A DNA stretch of 34,849 nucleotides, taken from contig NZ_MVIF01000063.1 in the NCBI RefSeq assembly GCF_002086675.1, positions 1-34,849 on the forward strand, written 5' to 3'. The number at the start of each line of letters is the position of its first letter. Position 1 is the first letter of the stretch. Below the pieces are notes generated by a model that worked only from the letters and a program-made list of their open reading frames with translations, was not told where the DNA came from and made no database searches. Source of the DNA: Mycobacterium persicum (GTDB taxonomy: Bacteria > Actinomycetota > Actinomycetes > Mycobacteriales > Mycobacteriaceae). Shown one piece after another: positions 14,619 through 24,405 of this stretch. Both the position numbers and the translations under genes were made by a program.

Positions 14619-15956
14619 ATGCCGGTGCGACACTGCGCCGGGGAACGGTTGGCGACGGTGTGGGATTTCGAAACAGAGCCGCAGTACCAGGCGAAACTCG
14701 ACTGGGTTGAGAAATTCATGGCCGACGAGGTCGAGCCGCTGGATCTGGTCGCACTCGACCCGTATGACAAAAAGAATCCCGAGACGATGGCGGTCCTGCG
14801 GCCGTTGCAGCACCAGGTAAAGGACCAGGGGCTGTGGGCCGCACACCTGCGGCCGGAACTCGGCGGCCAAGGCTTCGGCCAGGTCAAGCTGGCACTGCTC
14901 AACGAGATCCTCGGGCGCTCGCGGTGGGCGCCGTCGGTGTTCGGCTGCCAGGCGCCGGACTCCGGCAACGCCGAGATCCTCGCGCTCTTCGGCACCGAGG
15001 AACAGCAGGCGCGCTACCTGCAGCCGCTGCTGGACGGCGAGATCACGTCGTGCTACTCGATGACCGAACCGCAGGGCGGCTCGGATCCCGGCTTGTTCGT
15101 CACCGCCGCGACCCGTGACAGCTCAGGTGACTGGATCATCAACGGCGAGAAGTGGTTTTCCACCAACGCCAAGCACGCGTGGTTCTTCATTGTCATGGCC
15201 GTCACCAACCCCGAGGCCCATACCCACGAGAAGATGTCGCTGTTTATCGTTCCTGGCGAGACACCCGGCATCGAGATCGTGCGCAATGTCGGTGTGGGCT
15301 CGGAGTCTTCCAGGCATGCCAGCCACGGCTACGTCCGCTACAACGACGTGCGGGTGCCGGCAGATCATGTGCTGGGCGGGGAAGGCCAGGCGTTCATGAT
15401 CGCGCAAACCCGACTCGGCGGTGGCCGCATCCATCATGCAATGCGAACAATTGCGTTGGCGCGCCGGGCCTTCGACATGATGTGTGAGCGCGCGGTATCA
15501 CGTAAAACCAGACATGGGCGATTGGCCGACTTCCAGATGACCCAAGAGAAGATCGCCGACAGCTGGATTCAGATCGAACAGTTCCGGTTGCTGGTGCTGA
15601 GAACTGCGTGGCTGATCGATAAACACCACGACTACCAGAAGGTCCGCCGCGACATCGCGGCGGTGAAAGTCGCGATGCCGCAGGTGCTGCATGATGTGGC
15701 GCAGCGCGCCATGCACCTGCATGGCGCGCTGGGGGTCTCCGACGAGATGCCGTTCGTCAAGATGTTGGTCGGCGCCGAATCACTGGGCATCGCCGATGGC
15801 GCCACCGAGCTGCACAAGATGACGGTGGCGCGGCGCACCCTGCGCGAATACGAGCCGGTGACAACACCTTTCCCGTCACAGCACATCCCGACCCGCCGGG
15901 CGGCGGCCGAGGCGCGACTGGCCGAGCGCCTCGAACATGCGATCGCCGAATTCTGA
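14619..15956 (+). CDS. fadE1: acyl-CoA dehydrogenase FadE1
   Basis: This FAD-dependent acyl-CoA dehydrogenase catalyses the first step of beta-oxidation. The flavin-contact motif CYSMTEPQGGSDP is followed by INGEKWFSTNAKHA, the usual second signature. The catalytic-base region near the C terminus reads SLGIADGATELHK, with the glutamate in GATE. Length (445 residues from the ATG at 14619) and sequence match Rv0131c. The M. tuberculosis protein, as I recall it, begins near VWDFET, so the TTG at 14649 or GTG at 14658 may be the real start. The first 13 residues here lack family similarity. It converges on htdZ, ten bases away, and the two could serve consecutive steps of acyl-CoA turnover. Confidence 0.92.
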   Translation: MPVRHCAGERLATVWDFETEPQYQAKLDWVEKFMADEVEPLDLVALDPYDKKNPETMAVLRPLQHQVKDQGLWAAHLRPELGGQGFGQVKLALLNEILGRSRWAPSVFGCQAPDSGNAEILALFGTEEQQARYLQPLLDGEITSCYSMTEPQGGSDPGLFVTAATRDSSGDWIINGEKWFSTNAKHAWFFIVMAVTNPEAHTHEKMSLFIVPGETPGIEIVRNVGVGSESSRHASHGYVRYNDVRVPADHVLGGEGQAFMIAQTRLGGGRIHHAMRTIALARRAFDMMCERAVSRKTRHGRLADFQMTQEKIADSWIQIEQFRLLVLRTAWLIDKHHDYQKVRRDIAAVKVAMPQVLHDVAQRAMHLHGALGVSDEMPFVKMLVGAESLGIADGATELHKMTVARRTLREYEPVTTPFPSQHIPTRRAAAEARLAERLEHAIAEF

Positions 15957-15966
15957 CGGCGAGCGC

Positions 15967-16422
15967 TCAGGAGATGTAACGAACGACGCTTTCGGCCACG
16001 CATGCGGGCTTGGGCGAACCCGCTATCTCGATCGTGGTAGCCACCGTGGCCTGTACGGCGCCGTTACCGAGGTCTTCGACGCCGACCAACGAACTCTGCG
16101 CCCGTACCCTGGAGCCGACGGGCACCGGCGCGGGAAAGCGAACCTTGTTGAGTCCGTAGTTGATTGCCAGTTTGATCCCTTTGACCGTGTACATGTCATG
16201 CTGCAGCCGCGGCAGCAGTGACAGCGTCATGAAGCCGTGGGCGATGGTCGTGCCGAACGGGCCTTTGGCCGCTCGTTCCGGATCTACGTGGATCCATTGG
16301 TGATCACCAGTGGCATCGGCAAACAGATTGACGTCTTCTTGAGTGATGGTCACCCAGCCGCTCTGCCCGATGGTCTCACCCGCGGCAGCGGCCAGGTCGG
16401 CAACGGACTCGAAGGTGCGCAT
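15967..16422 (-). CDS. htdZ: (R)-specific enoyl-CoA hydratase / 3-hydroxyacyl dehydratase HtdZ
   Basis: This 151-residue single hot-dog MaoC-type hydratase has the same length as M. tuberculosis Rv0130. The active-site motif is DATGDHQWIHVDPERAAKGP, with D40 and H45 as the catalytic pair. It is followed by TIAHGFMTLSLLP, the conserved hydratase 2 helix. It hydrates or dehydrates (R)-3-hydroxyacyl-CoA thioesters in the cytosol. The ATG at 16422 has AGGAGA six bases upstream (on the minus strand). An in-frame upstream ATG at 16479 gives an unrelated extension and was not used. TATGCT (16452-16447) is a plausible -10. Its place next to fadE1 supports a role in fatty-acyl metabolism. Confidence 0.92.
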   Translation of the reverse strand: MRTFESVADLAAAAGETIGQSGWVTITQEDVNLFADATGDHQWIHVDPERAAKGPFGTTIAHGFMTLSLLPRLQHDMYTVKGIKLAINYGLNKVRFPAPVPVGSRVRAQSSLVGVEDLGNGAVQATVATTIEIAGSPKPACVAESVVRYIS

Positions 16423-16446
16423 GAATGTCTCCTCTGGTCGGGAGTA

Positions 16447-16452
16447 AGCATA
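16447..16452 (-). promoter_or_regulatory. -10 element of htdZ
   Basis: TATGCT on the minus strand fits TANNNT and lies 24 bases before the ATG, leaving a short leader with the AGGAGA ribosome-binding site. No convincing -35 is seen. Confidence 0.3.
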
Positions 16453-16743
16453 GATCGGGTCGGGCTGCCGCCCATTCACAGCAGGCTAGGCTAGGAACCG
16501 CGCCTTGCTGACACCACAAACAGGGTCATTTCCCATGACCTCACGAGAACGCTCCTCGGCCGCCGGTGCGCGGCAATCGTCAACTCGACGAGCCGATTCC
16601 GGGCCGACGCCCAATCGTTAGCCAACCGCGATGTCGCGCTTCGGCGGTGACAGACCCGTCACGGCGCCCTGCTGTGTTTCACTCGCCCAAGACAGGTTCG
16701 ACCGCGACACGCGGCAGACGAGAGTTGGGATGGGTTACAAGCC

Positions 16744-17739
16744 ATGAAGTTCGTTGAAAAGCTGCGTGGCGCAGCGAAAACCATGCCCCGCCGGCTGGGT
16801 ATCGCGGCAGTGGGGGCCGCCCTGCTATCCGGTGTGGTCGGCGCCGTCGGCGGCTCGGTGCCCGCGGCCGCGTTCTCCAGGCCGGGCCTTCCAGTCGAGT
16901 ATCTGCAGATCCCGTCGCCGTCGATGGGCCGCAACATCAAGGTCCAATTCCAAGGCGGCGGAGCGCATTCCGTCTACCTGCTGGATGGTCTTCGCGCACA
17001 GGACGACTACAGCGGTTGGGATATCAACACCCCCGCGTTCGAGGAGTTCTACCAATCCGGCCTGTCGGTGGTCATGCCCGTCGGCGGCCAGTCCAGTTTC
17101 TACAGCGACTGGTACCAGCCTTCGCAGGGCAACGGTCAGAGTTACACCTACAAGTGGGAGAGCTTCCTCACCAGGGAAATGCCCGCCTGGCTGCAGGCCA
17201 ACAAGGGCGTTTCACCGGTTGGCAATGCGGCGGTGGGCCTTTCGATGTCGGGCGGTTCGGCGCTGATCATGGCCGCGTACTACCCGCAACAATTCCCGTA
17301 CGCGGCGTCGTTGTCGGGGTTCCTCAACCCGTCCGAGGGCTGGTGGCCGACGCTGATCGGGCTGGCCATGAACGACTCCGGCGGTTACAACGCCAACAGC
17401 ATGTGGGGCCCGTCCACCGACCCGGCGTGGAAGCGTAATGACCCGATGATTCAAATTCCGCGACTGGTAGCCAACAACACTCGAGTCTGGGTGTACTGCG
17501 GCAACGGCACCCCCAGCGACCTCGGTGGCGACAACATGCCGGCCAAGTTCCTTGAGGGCCTGACGCTGCGCACCAACCAAACCTTCAGGGACACCTACCT
17601 GGCCTCGGGCGGTCGCAACGGCGTGTTCAACTTCCCGACGAACGGAACGCATTCATGGCCCTACTGGAATCAGCAACTGGTCGCCATGAAGCCGGACATG
17701 CTGCAGGTGCTCAACGGCCCCGCCGCCCCTGCCACGTGA
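16744..17739 (+). CDS. fbpC: antigen 85C mycolyltransferase FbpC
   Basis: This secreted mycolyltransferase moves mycolates between trehalose monomycolate molecules and onto arabinogalactan. Residues 1-43 form a signal peptide (RR at 16-17, hydrophobic core, PAAA before the cleavage), giving the mature start FSRPGLP. The nucleophile S167 (mature S124) is in GLSMSGG. C252 corresponds to mature C209, the residue known to tune Ag85C activity, and the catalytic histidine is in NGTHSWPYW. The 331-residue length is slightly shorter than M. tuberculosis FbpC, which has a longer proline/alanine tail. Synteny (htdZ on one side, mak-treS on the other) identifies FbpC rather than FbpA or FbpB. The 264 bases upstream (16480-16743) show no gene and no obvious promoter. 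Confidence 0.96.
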   Translation: MKFVEKLRGAAKTMPRRLGIAAVGAALLSGVVGAVGGSVPAAAFSRPGLPVEYLQIPSPSMGRNIKVQFQGGGAHSVYLLDGLRAQDDYSGWDINTPAFEEFYQSGLSVVMPVGGQSSFYSDWYQPSQGNGQSYTYKWESFLTREMPAWLQANKGVSPVGNAAVGLSMSGGSALIMAAYYPQQFPYAASLSGFLNPSEGWWPTLIGLAMNDSGGYNANSMWGPSTDPAWKRNDPMIQIPRLVANNTRVWVYCGNGTPSDLGGDNMPAKFLEGLTLRTNQTFRDTYLASGGRNGVFNFPTNGTHSWPYWNQQLVAMKPDMLQVLNGPAAPAT

Positions 17740-17762
17740 GACCCGGCTAATACCCGAGCCAG

Positions 17763-17801
17763 CATCGGCAGCAGCGCACACGGCCAGCGCTGCTGCCGAT
17801 G
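17763..17801. terminator. bidirectional hairpin between fbpC and the DUF1275 gene
   Basis: CATCGGCAGCAGCGC (17763-17777) and GCGCTGCTGCCGATG (17787-17801) form a perfect 15-bp stem with a nine-base loop. It sits 23 bases after the fbpC stop and between two convergent genes, so it can serve both. Confidence 0.75.
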
Positions 17802-17820
17802 TTCGTTACGCTCACCCGCC

Positions 17821-17847
17821 GATCCGGGTGATCCGGCTGATCCGGGT
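17821..17847. repeat. three tandem 9-bp units (GATCCGGGT)
   Basis: GATCCGGGT, GATCCGGCT and GATCCGGGT follow each other at 17821-17847 and run into the stop codon of the DUF1275 gene (complement 17847-17849). Confidence 0.65.
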
Positions 17848-18533
17848 CAGGATTCCTTCACCAACGTCCGCCGGTCGGAGTGGAAATACGTGTAGCCCGT
17901 GGTGACCGCGCAGACTATCGTCGCCACCGCCAGCATCTGGGATCCGCCGACCACCAAGCTGATAACGCCTCCGGCCGCAGCACCGAGGCTGAAGCTGGCG
18001 TACAGCAAGAAGTAGCCGAGCCAGTCCTCCACCTTCCCGCCGGCCAGGTGACGTTCGATGCCCTGACCCATCTTGACCAGGGTGCCCGTCACGTAACTCA
18101 ACGGCACCGACACCTCGCCATCCTTGACGAACGATGTGTTCAACGCGCCAATCCCAAACACCACGAACAGAATCGGGACGAAATCAAGCAGGGTCTGTTC
18201 CCATCCACCCAGGAGAATGTCAAGCGCGGTGGCCGCCACCAGACTGAAAGTGGTCAGCACGGTGGGGCCGTGCGGATGATCGACCCAGAAATGGCGGCGG
18301 CATATCGAGGCAACCACCACACCGGCGACAAAGCACACGATCAACAACGACGCTGTTATCGTCAGCCACACATCGTCGCGGAAGACTCCCAGCACAGCTC
18401 GCTGCGCATTGCCGGTCATGAAAGTCACGAAGTAGCCGGCGGAGTGGGTGAACGCCGTGGCCCCCAGCACCCCGGCCAGCCCGGCCAGCACCCAGGACAA
18501 CCTCGCTTCGCTGTCGTAAGTCTCTTTCCGCAC
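17847..18533 (-). CDS. DUF1275 (YoaK-like) membrane protein
   Basis: This 228-residue integral membrane protein has about six hydrophobic segments, including VLAGLAGVLGATAF near the N terminus and FVTFMTGNAQRA, the DUF1275 signature (F.TGN). LSYVTGTLVKMGQGIERH is a second family motif. Its function is unknown. I start at the GTG at 18533 (MRKETYDSEARL). The frame is open further upstream but overlaps the mak gene and has no coding character. It holds the position of Rv0128, a predicted membrane protein, although I am not sure that Rv0128 is a DUF1275 protein. It lies downstream of mak on the same strand with a 92-base gap. Confidence 0.78.
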   Translation of the reverse strand: MRKETYDSEARLSWVLAGLAGVLGATAFTHSAGYFVTFMTGNAQRAVLGVFRDDVWLTITASLLIVCFVAGVVVASICRRHFWVDHPHGPTVLTTFSLVAATALDILLGGWEQTLLDFVPILFVVFGIGALNTSFVKDGEVSVPLSYVTGTLVKMGQGIERHLAGGKVEDWLGYFLLYASFSLGAAAGGVISLVVGGSQMLAVATIVCAVTTGYTYFHSDRRTLVKES

Positions 18534-18625
18534 ACGAGCATGCTTCCAGAGACTCGCGGGGTCCGCAGATATCAGCCGGTCACCCCAGCTCGCAGACCAC
18601 GCCGGGCAACCGCGGAAAAGCCTGC

Positions 18626-19984
18626 TCAGGCGGTCAGCCGGGCGATCGAACGCAACGGAATCGGCAGCCATCCGGGCCGATGCCGCGCCTCGTAGCCCAC
18701 TTCGTAGACCGCCTTGTCCAGTTCGTAGGCGGCCAACAGCTGCGCCGAATCCCGGGGGTCGGTCCCCGATGCCGCCGCATAGCCCTCGCAGAACGCGGTC
18801 CGATTGCGCTCGACCCATTCCCGGGCGCGGGCCGCCAACTGCTTGTCGGTGGCCTGGTCCACCAACGGCCCATAGGCGGCGTACTCGAAGGAGCGCAACA
18901 CACCGGCCACATCACGCAGCGCCGAATCAGGTGCTCGCCGCTCATCCAGCGGCTGACCCGGCTCGCCTTCGAAATCGATCAACAGCCAGCTCTCCGGGGT
19001 CCGCAACACCTGTCCTAGGTGCAGGTCGCCGTGGATCCGCTGAACGGTGACGGTCTCGCCGGCCAGCTTCTGGAATCGCTCTTCGATCGTCGCCGCGTAC
19101 GCCTCCAGCTCCCCAACCGCCGCCACGGTCGACGACAGCCGCGCCAACACGGTGTCCACCGGGAACGGCGCCTGGGCCGTTCCCAGGCACTCGGCCAGGG
19201 TGGCGTGCACCGACGCCACCGCCTCGCCGAGCCGGTAAGACTCGCCGGCGAAGTCTCCGCCGACTTCGTGGGCATACAGGTCGCCTTCGGCGAACAGATC
19301 ACGGACGCTGGCGGTGGCCATCGCCCAGCCCTCGGCGGCGTTGGAGGCGAATTCGGTCACCATGCCCAGCGGACACGCCTGCTCATTTGCCGCCGAACTG
19401 CCGGCGTCCGGCCCGGCCATCTCGTATGTTCCCAGCAACCGTGCTGCGTGCGGGTTACCGGCACGGCCGAGCACCCGGTTCAATTCGATATCGGGGTTGA
19501 TGCCGCTGGAGACGCGCCGAAACACCTTGAAGATCGCACGCCGATCGAAGATGACGCTCGTGTTGCTCTGCTCGGCATCGGAGACGTGCGGCGCCGCGTT
19601 CAACGGCAATTCGATGTCTGGTTCTTTGGCGAATGTCACTTCCACCCCGGATGCAACGCGGATGGCTGACGAGTCGATCAACGACAGCAGAAACGGCGGC
19701 GCATCGGTGTCGTAGAGGGCGTCGAAGCCCGTCCGGTCTTCCGCGGCACCGATCGTTGCCACGGTGCTGTACTCGGACACCGGCGCCGCGTCCCATCCGA
19801 CGATCACCTGGTAGCGCTCCGCCGAACCGTCGGCGTAGTCGGCGTCGACGAGCACCAGGTCGAGATCGTTCTTCAGGGGGACGACCACGCTGACCTCTGC
19901 GCGGGACAGTTGGCGGTTGCGTCCGGCGTACCACCGTTGCTGTGGCAGCCACTCAGACCAGGGCAGCTTGGCTGGCAGGCTCAT
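18626..19984 (-). CDS. mak: maltokinase Mak
   Basis: This 452-residue kinase phosphorylates maltose to maltose-1-phosphate with ATP, feeding GlgE for alpha-glucan synthesis. It has an N-terminal maltokinase cap (LPWSEWLPQQRWYAGRNRQL) and a kinase-like fold. The ATP-site lysine is probably K153 in IFKVFRR. The catalytic loop is HGDLHLGQ at 318-325 (D320), and the metal-binding segment is IDFEGEP (D337). It follows treS after 46 bases on the same strand. The two enzymes form a TreS-Mak complex in mycobacteria, which supports co-translation. AGGAG (complement 19993-19998) precedes the ATG, and three GCGAA units lie directly upstream of it. Confidence 0.94.
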   Translation of the reverse strand: MSLPAKLPWSEWLPQQRWYAGRNRQLSRAEVSVVVPLKNDLDLVLVDADYADGSAERYQVIVGWDAAPVSEYSTVATIGAAEDRTGFDALYDTDAPPFLLSLIDSSAIRVASGVEVTFAKEPDIELPLNAAPHVSDAEQSNTSVIFDRRAIFKVFRRVSSGINPDIELNRVLGRAGNPHAARLLGTYEMAGPDAGSSAANEQACPLGMVTEFASNAAEGWAMATASVRDLFAEGDLYAHEVGGDFAGESYRLGEAVASVHATLAECLGTAQAPFPVDTVLARLSSTVAAVGELEAYAATIEERFQKLAGETVTVQRIHGDLHLGQVLRTPESWLLIDFEGEPGQPLDERRAPDSALRDVAGVLRSFEYAAYGPLVDQATDKQLAARAREWVERNRTAFCEGYAAASGTDPRDSAQLLAAYELDKAVYEVGYEARHRPGWLPIPLRSIARLTA

Positions 19985-19998
19985 GCGCGCCGCTCCTC

Positions 19999-20013
19999 TT
20001 CGCTTCGCTTCGC
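19999..20013 (-). repeat. (GCGAA)3 microsatellite next to the mak ribosome-binding site
   Basis: TTCGC is repeated three times (19999-20003, 20004-20008, 20009-20013), which reads GCGAA three times on the coding strand, immediately 5' of the AGGAG site of mak. A change of repeat number would alter the treS-mak spacer but not a reading frame. Confidence 0.6.
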
Positions 20014-20030
20014 ATCGTCACCGGCGCGGA

Positions 20031-21854
<1,824 letters not shown>

Positions 21855-21864
21855 GATGCCACGG

Positions 21865-21890
21865 GTACCCGAGGTGGAACTTCGGGAACC
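21865..21890 (-). promoter_or_regulatory. SigF-like promoter candidate of treS
   Basis: On the minus strand, GGTTC (21890-21886), 15 bases, GGGTAC (21870-21865). One base differs from GGTTT. The predicted start near 21858 lies just before the GTG at 21854. From memory, treS is SigF-dependent in M. smegmatis, which would fit. Confidence 0.45.
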
Positions 21891-21901
21891 ATGCGGGCAA
21901 A

Positions 21902-21938
21902 CACTGCCGGCGCCAACCGAATTCGCCGGCCGGCAGTG
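21902..21938 (-). terminator. hairpin between pepA and treS
   Basis: CACTGCCGGC (21902-21911) pairs perfectly with GCCGGCAGTG (21929-21938), loop 17 bases. It lies 17 bases after the pepA stop on the minus strand and is followed by TTT, so it probably ends the pepA transcript and separates it from treS. Confidence 0.5.
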
Positions 21939-21954
21939 ATCATCCCCGCATAGC

Positions 21955-23028
21955 TCAGGCCGGCGGCCCTTCCGCCAGCGTCACGTTCTCGGTGCGCGCG
22001 ACCCCTGATTTGGACAGCCAGCTGATCGAGACGACGTCGCCGGGATGATGCCCGTTGAGCACATCCGACAAGGCGGTAGCCGAACTGATCGCGATGCCGT
22101 CGACCGCGGTAACCACGTCGCCGTTGGAAATCCCGATCGACGCGGCGGGCGCGGTCCCCACCACTCGCTGCACCCTGGCGCCGTTGCCGTTGTTGTCGAC
22201 GACGCCGAGGCCGAGGAACGCGGTCGGTCCGACGTGCACCGTGGGCGACCCGCCTCCGGAGCGGATCTGGTTGGCGATCGCCATCGCCTGGCCGATCGGA
22301 ATGGCAAAGCCCTGCCCGCCCTGAGACAGCTGGAAGTTGTCGGACGCGGCCGTGTTGATGCCGACAACCTGCCCCTGGTTGTTGACGATCGGCCCGCCCG
22401 AATCGCCGGGCCGGATCGCGGCGTCGACCTGGATCAGCCCGTTCAGCGTTTCTTCGGCGCCGGTGAGCGCGTCCGAGGCCTGGACGGTCTGGTTGAGGGC
22501 GACCACCCGTCCGGGCACCGCGCGCGGCGTTCCGCCCTGCCCGCCGGTGTTGCCCAGCGCGACGATGGGCTCACCGATCGACACCCCGCCGCCGATCGCG
22601 GCGGTGGGCAAACCGCCCGCACCCCGCAGCTGCAGCACCGCGATGTCCTGGGTGCGGTCATAGCCAACCACGTCGACGCCGTAGGTTTGGCCGTTGCCGA
22701 CGTCGAACGCGCTGATGTCGGTGGCGCCCGAAATCACGTGGTTGTTGGTCAGCACGACACCGTTGGGATCGATGACGATGCCGGTGCCGGCTCCTACCGC
22801 GTTGTTGTAGCCCAGCTTGGTGTTGATGTTGACGATCTGCGGCCCCACCTGGCCGACCAACGCCGACGGGTCGAGCGGCAGCGACGGGTAGTCAGCGAAC
22901 CGGTCCAGCGCGAATGTGGACGGCGCCGCCGATGCCGGCGCCGGCGGTGTGGCCAGACCCAATCCGAGCACGGCCAATATGGCGACCAGCCATGGCCACC
23001 TCACCGGATGGTGGCGAACGTTGCTCAT
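21955..23028 (-). CDS. pepA: secreted trypsin-like serine protease PepA (Mtb32A type)
   Basis: This 357-residue HtrA-like protease is secreted. A signal peptide covers about residues 1-33 (hydrophobic core WLVAILAVLGLGLA, then APASA). The catalytic triad is H97 (TNNHVIS), D128 (YDRTQDIAVL) and S210 (RPGDSGGP). A PDZ domain occupies about residues 260-350 (FLGLGVVDNNGNGARVQRV). Length and sequence match M. tuberculosis Rv0125, the antigen used in the M72 vaccine. AGGAGG (complement 23036-23041) lies seven bases before the ATG at 23028. It stands upstream of treS on the same strand, but a hairpin separates them. Confidence 0.95.
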   Translation of the reverse strand: MSNVRHHPVRWPWLVAILAVLGLGLATPPAPASAAPSTFALDRFADYPSLPLDPSALVGQVGPQIVNINTKLGYNNAVGAGTGIVIDPNGVVLTNNHVISGATDISAFDVGNGQTYGVDVVGYDRTQDIAVLQLRGAGGLPTAAIGGGVSIGEPIVALGNTGGQGGTPRAVPGRVVALNQTVQASDALTGAEETLNGLIQVDAAIRPGDSGGPIVNNQGQVVGINTAASDNFQLSQGGQGFAIPIGQAMAIANQIRSGGGSPTVHVGPTAFLGLGVVDNNGNGARVQRVVGTAPAASIGISNGDVVTAVDGIAISSATALSDVLNGHHPGDVVSISWLSKSGVARTENVTLAEGPPA

Positions 23029-23118
23029 CCCGTAACCTCCTGCGTCGGGGGAGAAGCTGAATTGTCCCAGCCTTAAGGTCCGGGCAGCACAACTTTGTCT
23101 ACATCTACCGTAGTCCAA

Positions 23119-23144
23119 ATACCCACCTCGGCAGGCCGCAAGAC
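23119..23144 (-). promoter_or_regulatory. possible SigF-like element upstream of pepA
   Basis: GTCT (23144-23141), 16 bases, GGGTAT (23124-23119) on the minus strand. The -10 is perfect but the -35 has one mismatch, and the leader to pepA would be about 84 bases. This is the weakest of the SigF-like elements here. Confidence 0.25.
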
Positions 23145-23183
23145 TTCGAGCGGCCAAAATTGTCGATATCGCCTATACCTGTT

Positions 23184-23633
23184 CTAGGCCTGCTTAATGC
23201 CATAACTCAGATGGTGACTGATATCACCGACCATGTCGATGAGAGTCAGGTCGCGGTAGGAAAAGCGCCAGCTGCCCTCGACGCATTCGAAGCGGTCGTG
23301 ATAGCGGCCCGTAACAATGGCCTGCAGCGGAAAGTCCTCGGTCTGCTGCAGCACCGTGTAGTAACTGCGGCATTGCGCGGTTCTGGCGTGCCCGTCGATC
23401 TCGATGATCGGATTGGTGACCACATGCTTGGTTCGGGGTGTTCCGTCGGGATACAAGACGATCAGCGACTTCCAGATCCTCAGCAGCCCTGCCGCATCGA
23501 TGGTGTCGTGGCCGGCAGCGTCGATCCGGATGCGAGCGTGCTCGAACAGCGCGGCCGCCTCGTCCAATTCGCCGGCGTCGACGCACTCCGCATAGCGGTA
23601 GAGGAGATTGGCGATCTGCGTCTGCGCCGGCAT
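23184..23633 (-). CDS. SnoaL-like (NTF2 superfamily) protein
   Basis: This 149-residue protein has a cone-shaped NTF2/SnoaL_4 fold: an N-terminal helix TQIANLLYRYAECVDAGELDEAAALF, then strands such as RTKHVVTNPIIEIDG, ARTAQCRSYYTVLQ and the WRFSYRDLTLIDMVGD end. The family contains isomerases, dehydratases and non-enzymatic ligand binders, so no reaction can be named. The ATG at 23633 is preferred; the upstream extension has no similarity. It diverges from the Rv0121-type gene, 81 bases away. It occupies the place where M. tuberculosis has Rv0122-Rv0124, none of which I see here. Confidence 0.82.
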   Translation of the reverse strand: MPAQTQIANLLYRYAECVDAGELDEAAALFEHARIRIDAAGHDTIDAAGLLRIWKSLIVLYPDGTPRTKHVVTNPIIEIDGHARTAQCRSYYTVLQQTEDFPLQAIVTGRYHDRFECVEGSWRFSYRDLTLIDMVGDISHHLSYGIKQA

Positions 23634-23702
23634 GGGGTAACGGTAGCCCGCACACCGGGATTTCCGTGGCAGCCGGCCCGAGCCGAGCGGCAGCCCGGCC
23701 TT

Positions 23703-23708
23703 TAGGCT
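23703..23708 (+). promoter_or_regulatory. -10 element of a leaderless F420-enzyme gene
   Basis: TAGGCT fits TANNNT and ends six bases before the GTG start at 23715, so transcription probably begins at the start codon. Confidence 0.45.
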
Positions 23709-23714
23709 GAGCCG

Positions 23715-24122
23715 GTGGGCGAATTCGACCCGAAGGCCGCCTTCTCGCAATCCCCGGTGGCGCGGTTGGCCACGATCACGCCCGCGGGCACGCCACACCT
23801 GGTGCCGGTGGTTTTCGCGGTGGACCGGGACCGCATCTTCACCGCCGTCGACGCGAAGCCGAAAACTACCCGGCGGCTGCAGCGCCTCACCAATATCAAT
23901 AGCAATCCGCACGTCAGCCTGCTCGTCGATCATTACGACGACGACTGGACGCAGTTGTGGTGGGCCCGGGCCGACGGAGTCGCCGCGATCTATCACGACG
24001 GTGCGGCCATGCACACCGGATACCGGCTGCTGCGCACGAAATACCCTCAGTACCAGTCGATTCCGTTGGACGGGCCGGTGGTCACCGTGTCAGTACGGCG
24101 TTGGTCCGGCTGGCACAGCTGA
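23715..24122 (+). CDS. PPOX-class F420-dependent oxidoreductase (Rv0121 family)
   Basis: This 135-residue split-beta-barrel flavin/F420 reductase belongs to the pyridoxamine-phosphate oxidase class, TIGR03668 (Rv0121) group. The N terminus ARLATITPAGTPHLVPVVFAVD and the following TAVDAKPKTTRRLQRLTNINSNPHVSLLVDHY are typical of F420-binding members. The leaderless GTG start at 23715 is supported by a -10 element. In M. tuberculosis the counterpart, Rv0121c, neighbours fusA2 as here. The substrate is unknown. The next 283 bases (24123-24405) hold the palindrome CTGGTACCAG (24153-24162) and a weak stem around 24206-24271, but no gene. Confidence 0.88.
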   Translation: MGEFDPKAAFSQSPVARLATITPAGTPHLVPVVFAVDRDRIFTAVDAKPKTTRRLQRLTNINSNPHVSLLVDHYDDDWTQLWWARADGVAAIYHDGAAMHTGYRLLRTKYPQYQSIPLDGPVVTVSVRRWSGWHS

Positions 24123-24405
24123 CCCGGCTGCCCGTCGGCCACACCCGTCACACTGGTACCAGGGCAGCATAGCCTGGCTTGGAGAAGCACTAGCGCATTT
24201 CCCGCGGAGGTGGCAGTCGGCGGGCACCGGACCGGCCGACCCCCGAGCCGACGCCACAGCACCTCCGTCGCACCGCATCGGCCGGGCCTTGTGCTGGGCG
24301 GCGGTTGGGGGAAAAGTTGCTACTGCGTCCTGTGGGCTGGAGCACACCGCTTACGGGAGTGGGCGGGCTTGGATTCCTGACACCCGGAAGAACTGGAGGA
24401 AAATC

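Noticed and set aside
16423..16479. Upstream start of htdZ at 16479
   Set aside because: The extension has no family similarity. The start at 16422 has a good ribosome-binding site and gives the 151 residues of Rv0130.
22045..23076. 343-residue reading frame antisense to pepA
   Set aside because: The composition is histidine/aspartate/glycine-rich shadow sequence with no recognisable domain, whereas pepA has a complete catalytic triad and signal peptide.
24206..24271. Possible riboswitch upstream of fusA2
   Set aside because: GGAGGTG/CACCTCC and GTCGGC/GCCGAC can pair, but with a large internal loop. No known riboswitch core was recognised.
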